DNA of 5,514 bases, taken from the NCBI GenBank assembly GCA_023445495.1, contig JAEXLC010000204.1, forward strand, positions 1-5,514, given 5' to 3'. Under the pieces are notes generated by a model. That model saw only the letters and a program-made list of their open reading frames with translations, ran no database searches and was not told the origin of the DNA. Of this stretch, positions 4,917 through 5,514 are shown in pieces; the first letter of the stretch is position 1, and every line of letters starts with the position of its first letter. The DNA is from Pseudomonadota bacterium. Its GTDB lineage: Bacteria; Pseudomonadota; Alphaproteobacteria; Sphingomonadales; Sphingomonadaceae. Both the position numbers and the translations under genes were made by a program.

Positions 4917-5514
4917 ATGCGCCTTTTCCTCGCCAGCCTGTCGCTCGCCGCAATCGCCACCCCTGCTTTGGCGGATGACGCGCCGAGCTTCTTCATCAGC
5001 CCGATGGGCGAACCGTTCCGCGGGCCCGACGCGCCCAATATCTGGTTCGACAAGGCCGACGCCAATCATGACGGCGTGCTGACCCAGGACGAGATGGAAG
5101 CCGATGCCGCGCGCTTTTTCGCGACGCTCGACAAGAATAAGGATGGCGAGCTCGACCCCGAGGAGATCGAGAATTACGAGACGGTGGTGGCGCCGATGAT
5201 CCGGGTGGGCGGCTATATGGGCGACCAGCCGGAAAGCACCGAGGGCGATGGCGAGAGCGGCGAGAAGCGCGCGCCTGCCTATGTCGCGCAGGGCGCGGCG
5301 CGCTTCGGCTATTTCGACTATCCCGAGCCGGTGGTGATGGCCGACACCAATTTCGACCGGGGCGTGGATGCCCGCGAGTTCCGCGCCGCCGCCGACAAGC
5401 GCTTCGCGCTGCTCGACAAGAATGGCGACCGAAAGATCGAGAAGTCCGAGCTGCCCATGATCGAGAAGGCGAGCTTCAGGCCCGGCAAGCGCGGGGGCGG
5501 CGGGGGCCGCGGAC
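4917..5514 (+). CDS. Exported EF-hand calcium-binding protein (3' end outside window)
   Basis: This partial gene has 199 complete codons and no stop before the window ends. The ATG at 4917 has GGAAA 6 nt upstream. A signal peptide fits residues 1-19 (MRLFLASLSLAAIATPALA, cleavage before DD), so the protein should act in the periplasm or outside the cell. Four EF-hand loops come in two pairs: D48-E59 (DANHDGVLTQDE) and D72-E83 (DKNKDGELDPEE), both canonical; then D143-E154 (DTNFDRGVDARE) and D167-E178 (DKNGDRKIEKSE), in both of which the usual Gly at loop position 6 is Arg. An acidic linker (about 103-117) lies between the pairs, and the visible end becomes Gly-rich (KRGGGGGRG). The family is clear and Ca2+ binding by the first pair is likely; the cellular role is unknown. 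It diverges from ubiA and has no visible functional link to it. Confidence 0.88.
   Translation, partial: MRLFLASLSLAAIATPALADDAPSFFISPMGEPFRGPDAPNIWFDKADANHDGVLTQDEMEADAARFFATLDKNKDGELDPEEIENYETVVAPMIRVGGYMGDQPESTEGDGESGEKRAPAYVAQGAARFGYFDYPEPVVMADTNFDRGVDAREFRAAADKRFALLDKNGDRKIEKSELPMIEKASFRPGKRGGGGGRG

Noticed and set aside
3851..5065. A minus-strand 404-codon open frame overlapping ubiA in another frame
   Set aside because: The ubiA frame has the complete prenyltransferase motifs; this frame is Arg/Pro-rich and has none.
4015..5082. A plus-strand open frame across ubiA and into the EF-hand gene
   Set aside because: It is antisense to ubiA and in a different frame from the EF-hand protein; its translation shows no family resemblance and a charged, repetitive composition typical of a shadow.

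Overview
This is a GC-rich bacterial chromosome segment that reads as ordinary alphaproteobacterial DNA. It is most likely from a sphingomonad (Sphingomonas, Sphingopyxis or Novosphingobium-like). That assignment rests on base composition, on the look of the proteins (a UbiA and PmbA of alphaproteobacterial type), and on a CCCTCCCT/AGGGAGGG palindrome of a kind I associate with sphingomonad intergenic regions. It is an inference, not something tested. I see no rRNA, tRNA, CRISPR array, insertion sequence or phage gene.

Layout from left to right. (1) Positions 52-492 (minus) encode an Rrf2-family transcriptional regulator. It is divergent from a class I SAM-dependent methyltransferase at 581-1369 (plus). 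The 88-bp gap between them holds an AT-rich dyad, C-x-TGTA-N4-TACA-x-G, at 547-562, which is a good candidate operator for the regulator. (2) A perfect 8-bp stem-loop at 1386-1404 separates the methyltransferase from the convergent minus-strand genes and may terminate both. (3) Positions 1426-4803 hold a tight minus-strand cluster, transcribed in the order ubiA (4-hydroxybenzoate polyprenyltransferase, 4803-3889), pmbA/tldE (TldD/E protease subunit, 3857-2511), an inositol-monophosphatase/CysQ-like phosphatase (2518-1736) and a small antibiotic-biosynthesis-monooxygenase (ABM) fold protein (1734-1426). Spacings are 31 nt, an 8-nt overlap and 1 nt, so co-transcription and translational coupling are likely. 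(4) From 4917 to the right edge (plus, divergent from ubiA) runs the start of an exported EF-hand protein. It has a signal peptide, four EF-hand loops in two pairs and a Gly-rich tail that is cut off by the window.

How they work together: the four minus-strand genes look like a housekeeping cluster (quinone synthesis, peptide/protein processing, phosphate-ester hydrolysis, small oxygenase) rather than one pathway. The Rrf2/methyltransferase pair is probably a self-contained regulator-target module. I found no convincing new multi-gene system. The points most worth a second look are the dyad between the Rrf2 and methyltransferase genes, the Rrf2 protein's lack of the three-cysteine Fe-S cluster pattern, and the EF-hand protein, whose second pair of loops both carry Arg in place of the usual Gly, together with a hairpin next to its ribosome-binding site.
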